A stretch of DNA of 64,000 bases from Clostridia bacterium (GTDB lineage: Bacteria; Bacillota; Clostridia; TANB77; CAG-508), in NCBI GenBank assembly GCA_017533795.1, contig JAFWIH010000021.1, forward strand, positions 1-64,000, in the 5' to 3' direction. This document shows positions 51,552 to 61,109 of this stretch, piece after piece. The notes below the pieces were generated by a model, which did not search any database, was not told where the DNA came from, and was given only the letters and a program-made list of their open reading frames with translations. Position 1 is the stretch's first letter. Each line of letters opens with the position of its first letter. The position numbers and the translations under genes were made by a program.

Positions 51552-53279
51552 TTATTTATTTTCGTATTTCCACTTCATACTTATTTTATCTTGAGATTTC
51601 TCCTTTTTAGGACCTAAGTAATCCGCACGTGTATCTTGCTTCCAGATAGGAGAAACAAGGTATCCATGACCTCTTGTACTACTAGACGGAACATATGGAA
51701 CTGTATAAGGGACACCAAAAGATTTTAAACTGCACATTATTAAAATATAAGCAAATATACCAAATCCTAATCCTAAAAATCCTGCCATAAAACCTAACAC
51801 AATAAAGAAAAATCTATATATTCTAACATGAAAACTAAAAGAATAGTCAGGAATAGCAAAAGAAGAAATGGCAGTTATTGCAACAACTATAATTAATATA
51901 GGGCTTACAATATTTGCATTAACAGCTGCTTCTCCTAATATTAAAGCACCAACAATTCCTATAGTAGGACCTACTGGAGAAGGAACACGAAGACCTGCCT
52001 CTCTTATTAATTCAAAAGATAATTCCATAGTAACTATTTCAACTATAATCGGAAATGGGACATATTGTCTTGCTGCTAAAATAGAGAATAATAATTCTGT
52101 CGGAAGAATTTCTTGATGAAAGCTAGTAATAGCTACATAACCTCCAGGAAGAAGTAGTGTTATAATTAAAGCTATAAATCTAAGAAGCTTCAAAAAGTTA
52201 GAAAATATTGGCTTAATATTTGTGTCTTCAGGAGATGACATGTAGTCAACAAAAGTTGCAGGCATTATCAATCCATAAGGTGTACCATTTACCAAAACAA
52301 CAACTCTTCCTTGCATTAAATGCTTAGCACATTTATCTGGTCTTTCTGTAGACAATATTTGGGGTATTCCAAACCTACTATTATCTTCTATTAGTTGTTC
52401 TAATTGACCAGAAGAAAGTAAAGTATCTATAGACAGATTATTTATTCTAAATTTTACTTCAGATACTAAATCTTCATTTGTTATATTTTGCATATAGCAA
52501 ATAGCACATTTTGTTTTGCTAATTTCTCCAACTGTTAAGTTCTCTATAATTAAGTTTTCATTGTTTATAACTCTTCTAATCTGGGATGTATTTGTTCTAA
52601 TGTTTTCAACAAAAGATTCTTGTGAACCTTTTATTATAACTTCATTATTTGGAGCTTCTATACTTCTTTGGTTAAATCCTTTTACGTCAATATCAAATGC
52701 AATGTTTATTGTATCAATAAAAAGTGCACAATTACCAGAATTAACACCGGAAATGATGTCTTCAAACTTTGTGCATTTTTTTACACTATTTTCAGGAATA
52801 AGTGAATTATATATATATTCTGACAAATCAAACTTTTTAATTTTTCTAACAGTTATATTATTTGTTGTAGTTTCATGAATAATTCTTTCTTCTTTTCCAT
52901 CATAAGTATTGGCTTTGTTTCGCAACATTAAAGATTCTAAAACAAAATCATTAATTGCATTTACATTTACCATTCCGTCAATATAAAGTAAAAATGCACT
53001 ATATTGTTTTCCTCTAGCATTTAGTATAAAATCTCTTATAATAATGTCACTATTAATTAAGGTATTAAAAATAGATTGGATATTTTCTTTATTAATAGTT
53101 AAAGAAGTATAAATAGTTTGATTTTTTCTATCTTTTTCATATTTGACAGTATTATCTGCAAGTTGTATAGATTGATTTTTATTATCTTTATTATTATTAA
53201 TAGAAAAATCGTAAGATTCTTCAGGCTTATATTCAAATAATTGTTTAGCTAATTTTTTTGTGAGATTTTTTAAATTCAT
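51552..53279 (-). CDS. Spore germination protein, GerA family
   Basis: The 575-residue A subunit has a large N-terminal cytoplasmic region (two GerA subdomains, 1-360; RPDKCAKHLMQGRVVVLVNGTP is the family block) and five or so membrane segments (about 370-520; AARQYVPFPIIVEIVTMELSFELIREAGLRVPSPVGPTIGIVGALI, here only partly quoted by position). It forms the ion channel of the germinant receptor. It is slightly longer than usual at both ends. It opens the minus-strand ger operon. Confidence 0.95.
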   Translation of the reverse strand: MNLKNLTKKLAKQLFEYKPEESYDFSINNNKDNKNQSIQLADNTVKYEKDRKNQTIYTSLTINKENIQSIFNTLINSDIIIRDFILNARGKQYSAFLLYIDGMVNVNAINDFVLESLMLRNKANTYDGKEERIIHETTTNNITVRKIKKFDLSEYIYNSLIPENSVKKCTKFEDIISGVNSGNCALFIDTINIAFDIDVKGFNQRSIEAPNNEVIIKGSQESFVENIRTNTSQIRRVINNENLIIENLTVGEISKTKCAICYMQNITNEDLVSEVKFRINNLSIDTLLSSGQLEQLIEDNSRFGIPQILSTERPDKCAKHLMQGRVVVLVNGTPYGLIMPATFVDYMSSPEDTNIKPIFSNFLKLLRFIALIITLLLPGGYVAITSFHQEILPTELLFSILAARQYVPFPIIVEIVTMELSFELIREAGLRVPSPVGPTIGIVGALILGEAAVNANIVSPILIIVVAITAISSFAIPDYSFSFHVRIYRFFFIVLGFMAGFLGLGFGIFAYILIMCSLKSFGVPYTVPYVPSSSTRGHGYLVSPIWKQDTRADYLGPKKEKSQDKISMKWKYENK

Positions 53280-53410
53280 AAAATGCTCCTATCATTGTTA
53301 ATTAATAGTATTATCTACTTTTTTTAGAAATTTATACTCATATCTATCTTTTGAAAAAAATAAATGTTATAATAATAATAACTCTGTAAAAATAGAAAGA
53401 GAGAAAATGA

Positions 53411-54523
53411 ATGAATAATAATTTTATTACAGTAGTATTAACAATTTTAATAGTGGGACTATTAGGTTGCATGCTAGTATTTGGAATAGAAGCATATAAA
53501 GAGCTTGATAATGCCGTTTATAGTGATGAAAATGTAAATCAGTATGGAGTGATAGAAAAAAAGGAAGAAATATCAACACCACAAGTTGTAGAACAACCAA
53601 TTGATAATATTGAATCAACACCAGCTTCAAATACTATAACATATCAAAGTTCAGCTTCAAAAAACCATTACTTTTATAATCAATTAGATAGTTATTCTAA
53701 AAGTATATATGACGGAATAGTTGCTAACAAAGATAACATGAAAAGTGGAACATATAAATTAGAATTTGGAAATGCGTTTAGTGATATATTGTCACAAGCT
53801 AATGGAAAGGAACTACTTGGAAGCTATTATCAGAATGCAGTTGAAGCATTTACATATGACAACCCAGAAATTTTTTATTTAGATCCAACAAAAATGTATT
53901 TAAATATAAGCACTACAACTAAGGGCAACAAAAAAACATATAATGTATACATATCAAATTCAGAGGGAAGTAATTATTTAGCAAAGGGGTATTCTTCTAG
54001 AGAACAAATTGAACAATGCCAAGCTGAAATAGAACAGGTTAAAAATAAAGTCTTATATGGATTACCTGGAACAACAGAAAAAAAGATAAAACAAATACAC
54101 GATTATTTAGTAGATAACTTAAGTTATGATCAAGCATTATCTGGAAATAACATATATAACTTATATGGTGCACTTGTTAATAAATCTTGTGTTTGTGAAG
54201 GATATGCAAAAGCATTTAAATACTTGTTAGATGAAGCGGGAATTGATAGTGTTATAGTAATAGGAACAGCTTCAAACTCAAAAGGAGAAACTGAGAACCA
54301 TGCTTGGAATTATGTTGCTATAGATGGGGCATGGTATGCAGTAGATTCAACATGGGATGACCCAGTAATACAAGGTGGGGGAATGTTAACTTCAACATAT
54401 AAATATAAATATTATCTAAAAGGTGCACAAACTATGGCTAAGGACCATATTGCAAATGGACAATTTACTACTGGCGGCAAAATATATAGTTATCCAAGTA
54501 TAAGTAACTATGATTATAAATAA
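53411..54523 (+). CDS. Membrane-anchored transglutaminase-like protein
   Basis: The 370-residue protein has an N-terminal anchor (6-26), a Ser/Thr-rich linker and a transglutaminase-like core with Cys in SCVCEGYAKAFKYLL (about 259), His in ENHAWNYV (about 299) and Asp in AVDSTWDDP (about 314). The triad is complete. Such proteins act outside the cell as peptidases or cross-linkers of surface proteins. An extended -10 TGTTATAAT lies at about 53366. Confidence 0.88.
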   Translation: MNNNFITVVLTILIVGLLGCMLVFGIEAYKELDNAVYSDENVNQYGVIEKKEEISTPQVVEQPIDNIESTPASNTITYQSSASKNHYFYNQLDSYSKSIYDGIVANKDNMKSGTYKLEFGNAFSDILSQANGKELLGSYYQNAVEAFTYDNPEIFYLDPTKMYLNISTTTKGNKKTYNVYISNSEGSNYLAKGYSSREQIEQCQAEIEQVKNKVLYGLPGTTEKKIKQIHDYLVDNLSYDQALSGNNIYNLYGALVNKSCVCEGYAKAFKYLLDEAGIDSVIVIGTASNSKGETENHAWNYVAIDGAWYAVDSTWDDPVIQGGGMLTSTYKYKYYLKGAQTMAKDHIANGQFTTGGKIYSYPSISNYDYK

Positions 54524-54545
54524 TCTATTATTAGAGGTATATAAA

Positions 54546-55073
54546 ATGACTAAAGATTTAAAAGAAAAAATAGATAGCAATATAGAATTTCAGAATATAA
54601 TAAAAGATTTAATAACAAATGAAACTGTTCTTAAAATGAAAAATTACAGACAGCACTATGAAACTGATTGCTTTGAACACTGCTATAGAGCATCTTACTA
54701 TTGCTATAAAATATGTAAAAAGCTAAAACTAGATTATAAATCTGCAGCAAGAGGAGCAATGCTACACGATTTGTTTTTATATGATTGGAGAGAAAAAAGT
54801 GATAGAAAGGGGTTACATGCCTTTACACATGGAAGATATGCTTTAGAGAATGCTACACAATTATTTGAACTAAATGAAATAGAAAAAAATATGATATTAA
54901 GACATATGTGGCCTGTTACACCTATTCCTCCAAAACATATAGAGGGAGTTATATTGACTTTTGTAGATAAACATTGCGCAATGGCAGAATTTAAAGAACA
55001 TTTAGCTCAAAACAAAATTCTGAAATATGCATATATTGTATTTGCTGCTATATTTTTTAAAAAGATTGGGTAG
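54546..55073 (+). CDS. HD domain protein
   Basis: The 175-residue protein starts MTKDLKEKIDSNIEF at 54546 (TTAGAGGTATATAAA). HD motif: H in DCFEHCYRAS, HD in GAMLHDLFLYDW, and H in GLHAFTHGRYAL and RHMWPVTP. It probably hydrolyses a phosphate ester; substrate unknown. The family with 'DLFLYDWR..' is widespread in Clostridia. It begins 22 bases after the transglutaminase-like gene. Confidence 0.85.
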   Translation: MTKDLKEKIDSNIEFQNIIKDLITNETVLKMKNYRQHYETDCFEHCYRASYYCYKICKKLKLDYKSAARGAMLHDLFLYDWREKSDRKGLHAFTHGRYALENATQLFELNEIEKNMILRHMWPVTPIPPKHIEGVILTFVDKHCAMAEFKEHLAQNKILKYAYIVFAAIFFKKIG

Positions 55074-55089
55074 TAATTTTAAATAATTC

Positions 55090-55119
55090 TTGACAATTGA
55101 TTACTAAATGTGCTATTAT
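55090..55119 (+). promoter_or_regulatory. Promoter of tRNA-Leu
   Basis: TTGACA (55090-55095), extended -10 TGC-TATTAT (55114-55119), spacer 18 bases, 25 bases ahead of the tRNA. Confidence 0.75.
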
Positions 55120-55143
55120 AATAATTGTTACAAGAAAATAGAT

Positions 55144-55227
55144 GCGGATGTGGCGGAACTGGCAGACGCGCTGGTCTTAGGAACCAGTGCCATTGGCGTG
55201 GAGGTTCGAGTCCTCTCATCCGCACCA
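55144..55227 (+). tRNA. tRNA-Leu(TAG)
   Basis: Acceptor GCGGATG/CATCCGC, anticodon arm CTGGT-CTTAGGA-ACCAG (TAG), the long variable arm of class II tRNAs, T loop TTCGAGT and encoded CCA. Confidence 0.96.
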
Positions 55228-55375
55228 ACGACATATCTGTTCGAACTTTTAATGAACAGAGGGTATTAATAAATCAATCAGTAAGGTTGATTTTTTTATT
55301 TTTAAAAATACAAATATATATATTATAGTGAGCAAGTTAAATAGAATAAGAAATGGAAAAGTGGAGTACGAATGA

Positions 55376-56581
55376 ATGGTAAAAAGAATTTACGGAATAG
55401 TAAGTGTATTATTATTTTTAATAGCTATAGTTGTTCTTTCAATAATAGATAAAACTAATAGCATTAAGCTAAGTCTTGTTATTCAAGTACTACTTATATT
55501 GTATCTATCAAAAACAGCTTGGGGATGTGCCATATATATAAAAGAACAATATAAAAAACAAAAGTATTCTTATTCTATAATAATGAATTTAGGATTACTA
55601 ATATTTTTAGTAATCAATGTTTTAAGACAAATAAATCTAATTATAATAGATTGGGGTTCAACTAGTATTAATGACATATATATGAATACTTTAAGCTCGT
55701 TTTCATATTTTGCATTCTTTATTTTGCCATTAATTGCGACTATAGCAATTTATAGTATACTAACAAATATTTTTTTAATTATAAAAGAAGGCTTTTGTCT
55801 TCATAATTTATTAGGAATAATATTTGGTATCTTTATTATACTTGGGGCTCTAACAAGTCAATTTATATTTGAGATTATTAGTAATTTTGAATTACTTAAC
55901 TCAAAAATATATATAAAAAGATTTGTTGATATTGGACTTAATTCAGTGTTATGCTATTTCTACTGTTTAACACTTGCAACTTTATATGCAAACATAATGG
56001 CAGCAAATCATAAGCCAGATTTAGATAAAGATTTTGTTATAGTTTTAGGGTGTAAAATAAAAGATGATGGCAGTTTAACACCAATTCTTAGAGCAAGAGT
56101 TGACAAAGCAATAGAATTTGCAAAAGAACAAAAAGAGAAGGAAGGTAAAAGTATTATTTTTGTTCCATCAGGTGGACAAGGAGAAAATGAAGTTATTTCA
56201 GAAGCGGAAGCAATAAAAAAATATTTAATAGAACAAGGAATTGATGAAAAAGATATTGTTATAGAAAACAAATCAACAAGTACATTACAAAATATGAAAT
56301 TTTCTAAACAAATAATAGATGACATTAATAAAAATGGAAAAATAATATTTTCTACTACGAACTATCATGTGTTTAGAAGTGGGGTAATAGCTAATAGTGA
56401 AGGAATAGACTGTGAAGGGATAGGAAGCAAAACAAAATGGTATTTTTATACAAATGCTTTAATAAGGGAATTTGTAGCAAATCTATTTTCACAAAAGAAA
56501 AAACATTTAGCACTAATATCTATAATTAATGTTATAATTTTTCTATTGGTTCTAATAGGATATAAATATAATTTAGGGTAA
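55376..56581 (+). CDS. DUF218 (YdcF/SanA-like) membrane protein
   Basis: The 401-residue protein has about six N-terminal membrane segments (1-215) and a C-terminal DUF218 domain: DFVIVLGCKIKDDGSLTPILRAR, then FVPSGGQGENEVISEAEAIK, IENKSTSTLQNMKFSK and TTNYHVFRSG. One last membrane segment follows (about 380-398). DUF218 proteins are linked to cell-envelope polysaccharide metabolism and vancomycin sensitivity. The reaction is unknown. Confidence 0.9.
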   Translation: MVKRIYGIVSVLLFLIAIVVLSIIDKTNSIKLSLVIQVLLILYLSKTAWGCAIYIKEQYKKQKYSYSIIMNLGLLIFLVINVLRQINLIIIDWGSTSINDIYMNTLSSFSYFAFFILPLIATIAIYSILTNIFLIIKEGFCLHNLLGIIFGIFIILGALTSQFIFEIISNFELLNSKIYIKRFVDIGLNSVLCYFYCLTLATLYANIMAANHKPDLDKDFVIVLGCKIKDDGSLTPILRARVDKAIEFAKEQKEKEGKSIIFVPSGGQGENEVISEAEAIKKYLIEQGIDEKDIVIENKSTSTLQNMKFSKQIIDDINKNGKIIFSTTNYHVFRSGVIANSEGIDCEGIGSKTKWYFYTNALIREFVANLFSQKKKHLALISIINVIIFLLVLIGYKYNLG

Positions 56582-56614
56582 AAGTGCGGTTTAATATACG
56601 AAGGAGGAAATGTA

Positions 56615-56983
56615 ATGAAGAATGAAGTATTTAAAAATGATGGTATTACTGTAATAGCACTTGTTATAACAATTATTGTTATGTTTTTGTTAGCAGGTGT
56701 AACAACTGCCAGTATAGTAGGAGAAAATAGTGTAATAATACGAGCTACAGAAGCTAGAGATGTTACAAGAAAGGCTCAAGCATTAGAAGATCTGCAACTT
56801 GCAGTAATTGAATCTTTTGCAAACTATCATGACCTAAGCTATGTTAAAAATAAAGTTGAAAACATAGGGGCAGCAAATGTTACTACAACAGGTACACTAG
56901 GAGAGGAAAATTATAAAATTCAAGGTACATATAAAGGTTATAATTTTGAAATAAATAATAGAGGAAAGGTTACTATAAACTAA
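56615..56983 (+). CDS. Type IV pilin-like protein
   Basis: The 122-residue protein opens KNDGITVIALVITIIVMFLLAGV, a short leader ending in Gly followed by the hydrophobic helix of prepilins (here T-V-I in place of F-x-x-x-E; Glu5 is missing, as in the clostridial 'GITLIALVITIIVLLILA' group). The soluble part has a helix and a small beta domain. It may be a pseudopilin or a membrane protein carrying a borrowed prepilin-like start. GAAGGAGG precedes it; a terminator follows. Confidence 0.75.
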   Translation: MKNEVFKNDGITVIALVITIIVMFLLAGVTTASIVGENSVIIRATEARDVTRKAQALEDLQLAVIESFANYHDLSYVKNKVENIGAANVTTTGTLGEENYKIQGTYKGYNFEINNRGKVTIN

Positions 56984-56989
56984 ACAAAT

Positions 56990-57020
56990 AAAAATGACGG
57001 GAAAGTTTCCCGTCATTTTT
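56990..57020. terminator. Rho-independent terminator
   Basis: AAAATGACGGGAA pairs with TTCCCGTCATTTT; A and T runs on both sides allow use in both directions (pilin-like gene and the minus-strand Cys-rich gene). Confidence 0.92.
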
Positions 57021-57034
57021 ACATATGTCTTTAA

Positions 57035-57148
57035 TTAGCAACATCCTCTGTTGTTACCACAACAGCAGAATAATATGATTATAAGAATAATTATCCAGCA
57101 GCAGTCATCACCAAAACCAAAACCGCATCCTCCTCTGTTCTCAGGCAT
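57035..57148 (-). CDS. Cys-rich one-helix mini-protein (37 aa)
   Basis: ATG 57148 has AAAGGAGGT ahead. The product reads MPENRGGCGFGFGDDCCW, a hydrophobic helix of Ile/Leu, then FCCCGNNRGCC. Nine Cys flank one membrane helix. It resembles small sporulation-associated YjcZ-like proteins in layout. In a spore former it may be a coat or membrane component; this is an inference. Confidence 0.7.
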   Translation of the reverse strand: MPENRGGCGFGFGDDCCWIIILIIILFCCCGNNRGCC

Positions 57149-57318
57149 AAAACGTACCTCCTTTCTAATTGATAAGTACTTCCTGCAAATCTTTTGTATG
57201 ATATATAATATGAGTTGATGAAATTTTTGTTACAAATTTTATAAAAACCCTATACAAAAAAGAAAAGTTAATGATATAATTCATACTGAAATATGTAATA
57301 CAAAAGCGAGGGGTAGAA

Positions 57319-59724
57319 ATGGGGAATATAGTATTATTAGATGAGCTTACTATAAATAAAATAGCAGCAGGAGAAGTTATAGAAAGACCAGCATCAGTAA
57401 TAAAAGAAATGGTAGAAAACTCAATAGATGCAGGAGCAAGTAATATTACTGTAGAAATTAAGAATGGTGGCATTTCATACATAAGAATTGTAGATAATGG
57501 TAAAGGAATTGCCAGTGACGATTTGGAAATGGCATTTGAAAGACATGCTACAAGTAAGATAAGAAATGCTGATGACCTTCAAACTGTAAAATCAATGGGG
57601 TTTAGAGGAGAAGCTCTAGCTAGTATTGCTGCAGTAGCAAATGTTGAGCTAGTTTCTAAGACTGAAGACCAAATAATGGGAAATAAAATTGTTGTTGAAG
57701 GTGGCAATATACTAAGCAAAGAAGAAGCAGCATGTGGAACAGGAACTATTATTACTGTTCAAAACCTATTTTATAATACTCCTGTAAGATATAAATTCCT
57801 TAAAAAGGACTATACAGAATCTGGATACATTGAAGATGTAATTACGCAAATAGCGCTAGTTCATCCGGAAATATCTTTTAAATTGATTAATACTGGAAAA
57901 ACTATATTACAAACTACTGGAAATGGAGATCTTACAAGTGTTATATATAGTATTTATGGAAAAGACGTAGCTGATGGAATTATAACAACTGAATATAAAT
58001 ATGAAGACATAACAATAAAAGGAGCGGTTGGAAAACCAGAAGTAGCAAGATCAAATAGAAGTAGACAAATATTTTTTGTTAATAAAAGATTTATAAAAGA
58101 TAAAACATTATCAGCAGCTGTTGCAGAAGCATTTAAGGGAATGATTCCACTAGGAAAATTTGGCTTTGTAATTTTAGATATAGAAATGGATCCTAGCAAG
58201 GTTGATGTTAATGTTCATCCGGCAAAATTAGAAGTAAGATTTGAGGAAGAAAACAAAGTATTTAAAGCAATATATCATACCATAAAAGATGCTCTATTAA
58301 AGAGTGAACTTGTAGCAAATACCGCAAAAGAAAAAGAAAGCAAAAATTCAAAATTAGATTTTAATATGACATCAATAGAACCACCAAAAAAGGAATCTTA
58401 TGAAAAAGATAGGGCTGGAGGATTGTTCAATTGGAAAAAGAATAAAAAAGAAGATTTAGATGATGCAATAGAAAGAATTGGAGAAAGAGACAACATTATT
58501 TCTCAAATATATAATGACAAAATGGGACACAAGGAGAACAATAATTTTGAAGAACCACTATCTTTAAAAAATAGCAAAATTGAGCAACCAGAAACAATAG
58601 AACCAAAAAGACCTGGACAACCATTAGATACATCTGAAATACTAGAACAATTACAACAACTACAAGAAAAGTTGCAAAGAGATGCAGAAGACGCAAAAAA
58701 AGAAATTGTAAAAATGGCAAAAGGAGATGAATCTGAGACATCTGAGCCGGAGACATCTGAGACTGAGAATATAGAAAATAAAACTGAAGAGAATGTAATA
58801 CAACCAAATAAAGAAGATGATATTCAAAATACAGAAGCAATAGAAACAACAGAAAGTGCAGAAAATAATGATGTTGCAGAAGAGACAACAAAATATGACA
58901 TAAACTCTGAAAATTTAAAAAATGAATTTGACAGTGTTAAAAATAAAATAGATGAAATGCTTGACAATTCTAATCAGGAAATGCCAAGTGATTTTACAGA
59001 AATGTATTTAAAGACATTTGGAATAATGCCACCTACTGAGACAAAAGCAGAAAAAGAAAAGGAAGAAGAAGTAAATAGTGCTTTAGATGTTATTTCGGAT
59101 GATAGCACAATGTCTTTATTTGAAAAAGATGAAGAATACACAAAACCTTCATATAGATTTATTGGAATAGTATTTAAAACATATATTATTTTAGAAATGA
59201 ATAATGAATTCTATATGTTTGATCAACATGCAGCACATGAAAGAGTTTTATATGAAAAAGTTAAGAACAATTACTACAATGGAGAAGAATCTAAAAATTC
59301 TCAGTTAATGTTATTACCAGATGTTATAAATTTAACACATAAGGAAATGGACATTGCAAAAGATAATATGGATATGTTTGAAAAAGCAGGGTTTGTTCTT
59401 GAAGAATTCGGAGAAAATACAATCAAACTTTCAGGAGTTCCAGACATATGTCTAGATTTGGATACTAAAGAATTATTTTTAGAAACATTAGATGAGATTA
59501 ATACAGTAGCAAGAACTGCAAAACAAGAAATTGAAGAAAGATTTATTGCAACAATCGCATGCAAAGCAGCAGTTAAAGCAGGAATGAATCTATCTGAGGA
59601 AGAAGTACATAAGTTAATGAATGAATTGTTACAATTACCAAATCCTTTTACATGTCCACATGGAAGACCAACTGCAATAAAAATGACTAAATATGATTTA
59701 GAAAGAAGATTTTCTAGAAAATAG
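57319..59724 (+). CDS. mutL: DNA mismatch repair protein MutL
   Basis: MutL couples mismatch recognition by MutS to strand removal. The N-terminal GHKL ATPase (1-330) has IAAGEVIERPASVIKEMVEN with the catalytic Glu, DNGKGI, and GFRGEALASIAAV. The C-terminal endonuclease/dimer domain has FDQHAAHERVLYEK, ACKAAVKAG and CPHGRPTAIK, the metal sites of nicking MutL. At 801 residues it is about 150-180 longer than usual, owing to an acidic linker (about 350-610) rich in E, N and T. No mutS lies upstream in the window; miaA follows one gene later, as in many bacteria. Confidence 0.97.
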   Translation: MGNIVLLDELTINKIAAGEVIERPASVIKEMVENSIDAGASNITVEIKNGGISYIRIVDNGKGIASDDLEMAFERHATSKIRNADDLQTVKSMGFRGEALASIAAVANVELVSKTEDQIMGNKIVVEGGNILSKEEAACGTGTIITVQNLFYNTPVRYKFLKKDYTESGYIEDVITQIALVHPEISFKLINTGKTILQTTGNGDLTSVIYSIYGKDVADGIITTEYKYEDITIKGAVGKPEVARSNRSRQIFFVNKRFIKDKTLSAAVAEAFKGMIPLGKFGFVILDIEMDPSKVDVNVHPAKLEVRFEEENKVFKAIYHTIKDALLKSELVANTAKEKESKNSKLDFNMTSIEPPKKESYEKDRAGGLFNWKKNKKEDLDDAIERIGERDNIISQIYNDKMGHKENNNFEEPLSLKNSKIEQPETIEPKRPGQPLDTSEILEQLQQLQEKLQRDAEDAKKEIVKMAKGDESETSEPETSETENIENKTEENVIQPNKEDDIQNTEAIETTESAENNDVAEETTKYDINSENLKNEFDSVKNKIDEMLDNSNQEMPSDFTEMYLKTFGIMPPTETKAEKEKEEEVNSALDVISDDSTMSLFEKDEEYTKPSYRFIGIVFKTYIILEMNNEFYMFDQHAAHERVLYEKVKNNYYNGEESKNSQLMLLPDVINLTHKEMDIAKDNMDMFEKAGFVLEEFGENTIKLSGVPDICLDLDTKELFLETLDEINTVARTAKQEIEERFIATIACKAAVKAGMNLSEEEVHKLMNELLQLPNPFTCPHGRPTAIKMTKYDLERRFSRK

Positions 59725-59736
59725 GAGGAACAAAAG

Positions 59737-60168
59737 GTGATAATACTTATAGCAACAATAACAATTATTCTTTATATAATATTTATTACTTCTACGTTGC
59801 ACAATTTGAGTTCAGTTGCTAATAATAAAGCAAAAGTATTATTTATATTAGTAGGAACAATAGTAATACTAATAAGCACATTTATAGTATTTAATATTTC
59901 TACAGCAGGAGTAGAGTATAAAAATTCAGATATGCTAATTAAAGTTAGACATATGATGTTAGCCGTATTTATTCCAGTAAATGGATTAATAGTAATGCCA
60001 TATTTAGCAAATCTTTTAAGCAAAATAGGAGCTAATGAAATTACACAAGAAAATTTTAAAAAAAGAGCTATAATAGTTGTAGCAGTTTTTTGTGTTGTGC
60101 TAATATTTGAATGTTCATATTTTAAAAGTACACAAATAGGAATTATAAATATTGTAAATCAAAACTGA
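59737..60168 (+). CDS. Hypothetical membrane protein
   Basis: The 143-residue protein has four membrane segments (about 2-20, 29-50, 71-90, 105-125). It starts at GTG 59737, with GGAGG 8 bases upstream. It lies between mutL and miaA. Family not recognised. Confidence 0.75.
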   Translation: MIILIATITIILYIIFITSTLHNLSSVANNKAKVLFILVGTIVILISTFIVFNISTAGVEYKNSDMLIKVRHMMLAVFIPVNGLIVMPYLANLLSKIGANEITQENFKKRAIIVVAVFCVVLIFECSYFKSTQIGIINIVNQN

Positions 60169-60188
60169 TTTTTAAAGGAGGAGCAAAG

Positions 60189-61109
60189 TTGAATAAACCT
60201 AAGGTTATTGTTATATGTGGACCAACAGCATCAGGGAAAACTGCTTTAGGGGTAGAGTTAGCAAAAAGAATAGATGGTGAAGTTGTATCAGCTGACTCTA
60301 TGCAAATATACAAAGATATGACAATAGGTACAGCAAAACCATTGTCTGAAGATATGCAAGGAATAAAACATTACTTAATAGATTTTGTTTCTCCAGAAAA
60401 AAGATATAGTGTTGCAGAATTTAAAAAAGATGCAACAAATGCAATAGAAGAAATACTATCAAAGGGCAAAACTCCAATATTGGTTGGAGGAACTGGACTT
60501 TATATAGATAGCTTAATTAATGGGATAGAATATAGTGATATAAAAATAGATGAACAGTACAGAAAATATTTAGAAAAAGTTATACAAGAAAAGGGATTAA
60601 AACCACTATATGAAAAGGCAAAAGAAATTGATGAACCTGCAATGAAAAAAATAAGTGCTAATGATAAAAAAAGAATAATGAGAGTTCTAGAAATTTATAA
60701 AGCTACAGGCAAAACAAAAACTGAACAAGAAGAGGAATCTAGAAAAAAAGAAATAGAATATAATTTTAAGGTATATGCAATAGACTTAAATAGAGAAGTT
60801 TTGTATGAAAGAATTAATAAACGAGTAGACATTATGATACAAAATGGTCTAATTCAAGAAGTGGAAAATCTACTACGAAAGTATTCAAAATTTCCTACTG
60901 CAATGCAGGGATTAGGATATAAAGAGGTAGTAGAATTTTTAGATGGAAAGTGTTCTAAGGAAGAAATGGTAGAAAATATAAAAATGCAAACACGCAGATA
61001 TGCAAAAAGACAATTAACATGGTTTAGAAAAAACAAACAAACAATTTGGCTTGACGGAACAAATGATATGCAAAATAATATTAATATTATTTTGGAGGGT
61101 ATAAATTGA
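60189..61109 (+). CDS. miaA: tRNA dimethylallyltransferase
   Basis: It adds a dimethylallyl group to A37 of tRNAs that read UNN codons. The 306-residue length is normal. Visible: P-loop CGPTASGKTALGVELAKR (10-27), SADSMQIYKDMTIGTAKP (35-52), ILVGGTGLYIDSLI (about 98-111) and GLGYKEVVEFL. The start is TTG 60189 with AAAGGAGG ahead. Confidence 0.97.
   Translation: MNKPKVIVICGPTASGKTALGVELAKRIDGEVVSADSMQIYKDMTIGTAKPLSEDMQGIKHYLIDFVSPEKRYSVAEFKKDATNAIEEILSKGKTPILVGGTGLYIDSLINGIEYSDIKIDEQYRKYLEKVIQEKGLKPLYEKAKEIDEPAMKKISANDKKRIMRVLEIYKATGKTKTEQEEESRKKEIEYNFKVYAIDLNREVLYERINKRVDIMIQNGLIQEVENLLRKYSKFPTAMQGLGYKEVVEFLDGKCSKEEMVENIKMQTRRYAKRQLTWFRKNKQTIWLDGTNDMQNNINIILEGIN

Noticed and set aside
55125..55328. 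Open frame over tRNA-Leu
   Set aside because: It is a by-product of the tRNA sequence and lacks a start signal.
56615..56983. Calling the pilin-like protein part of a type IV pilus locus
   Set aside because: No prepilin peptidase, ATPase or platform gene is nearby and the conserved Glu5 is missing.
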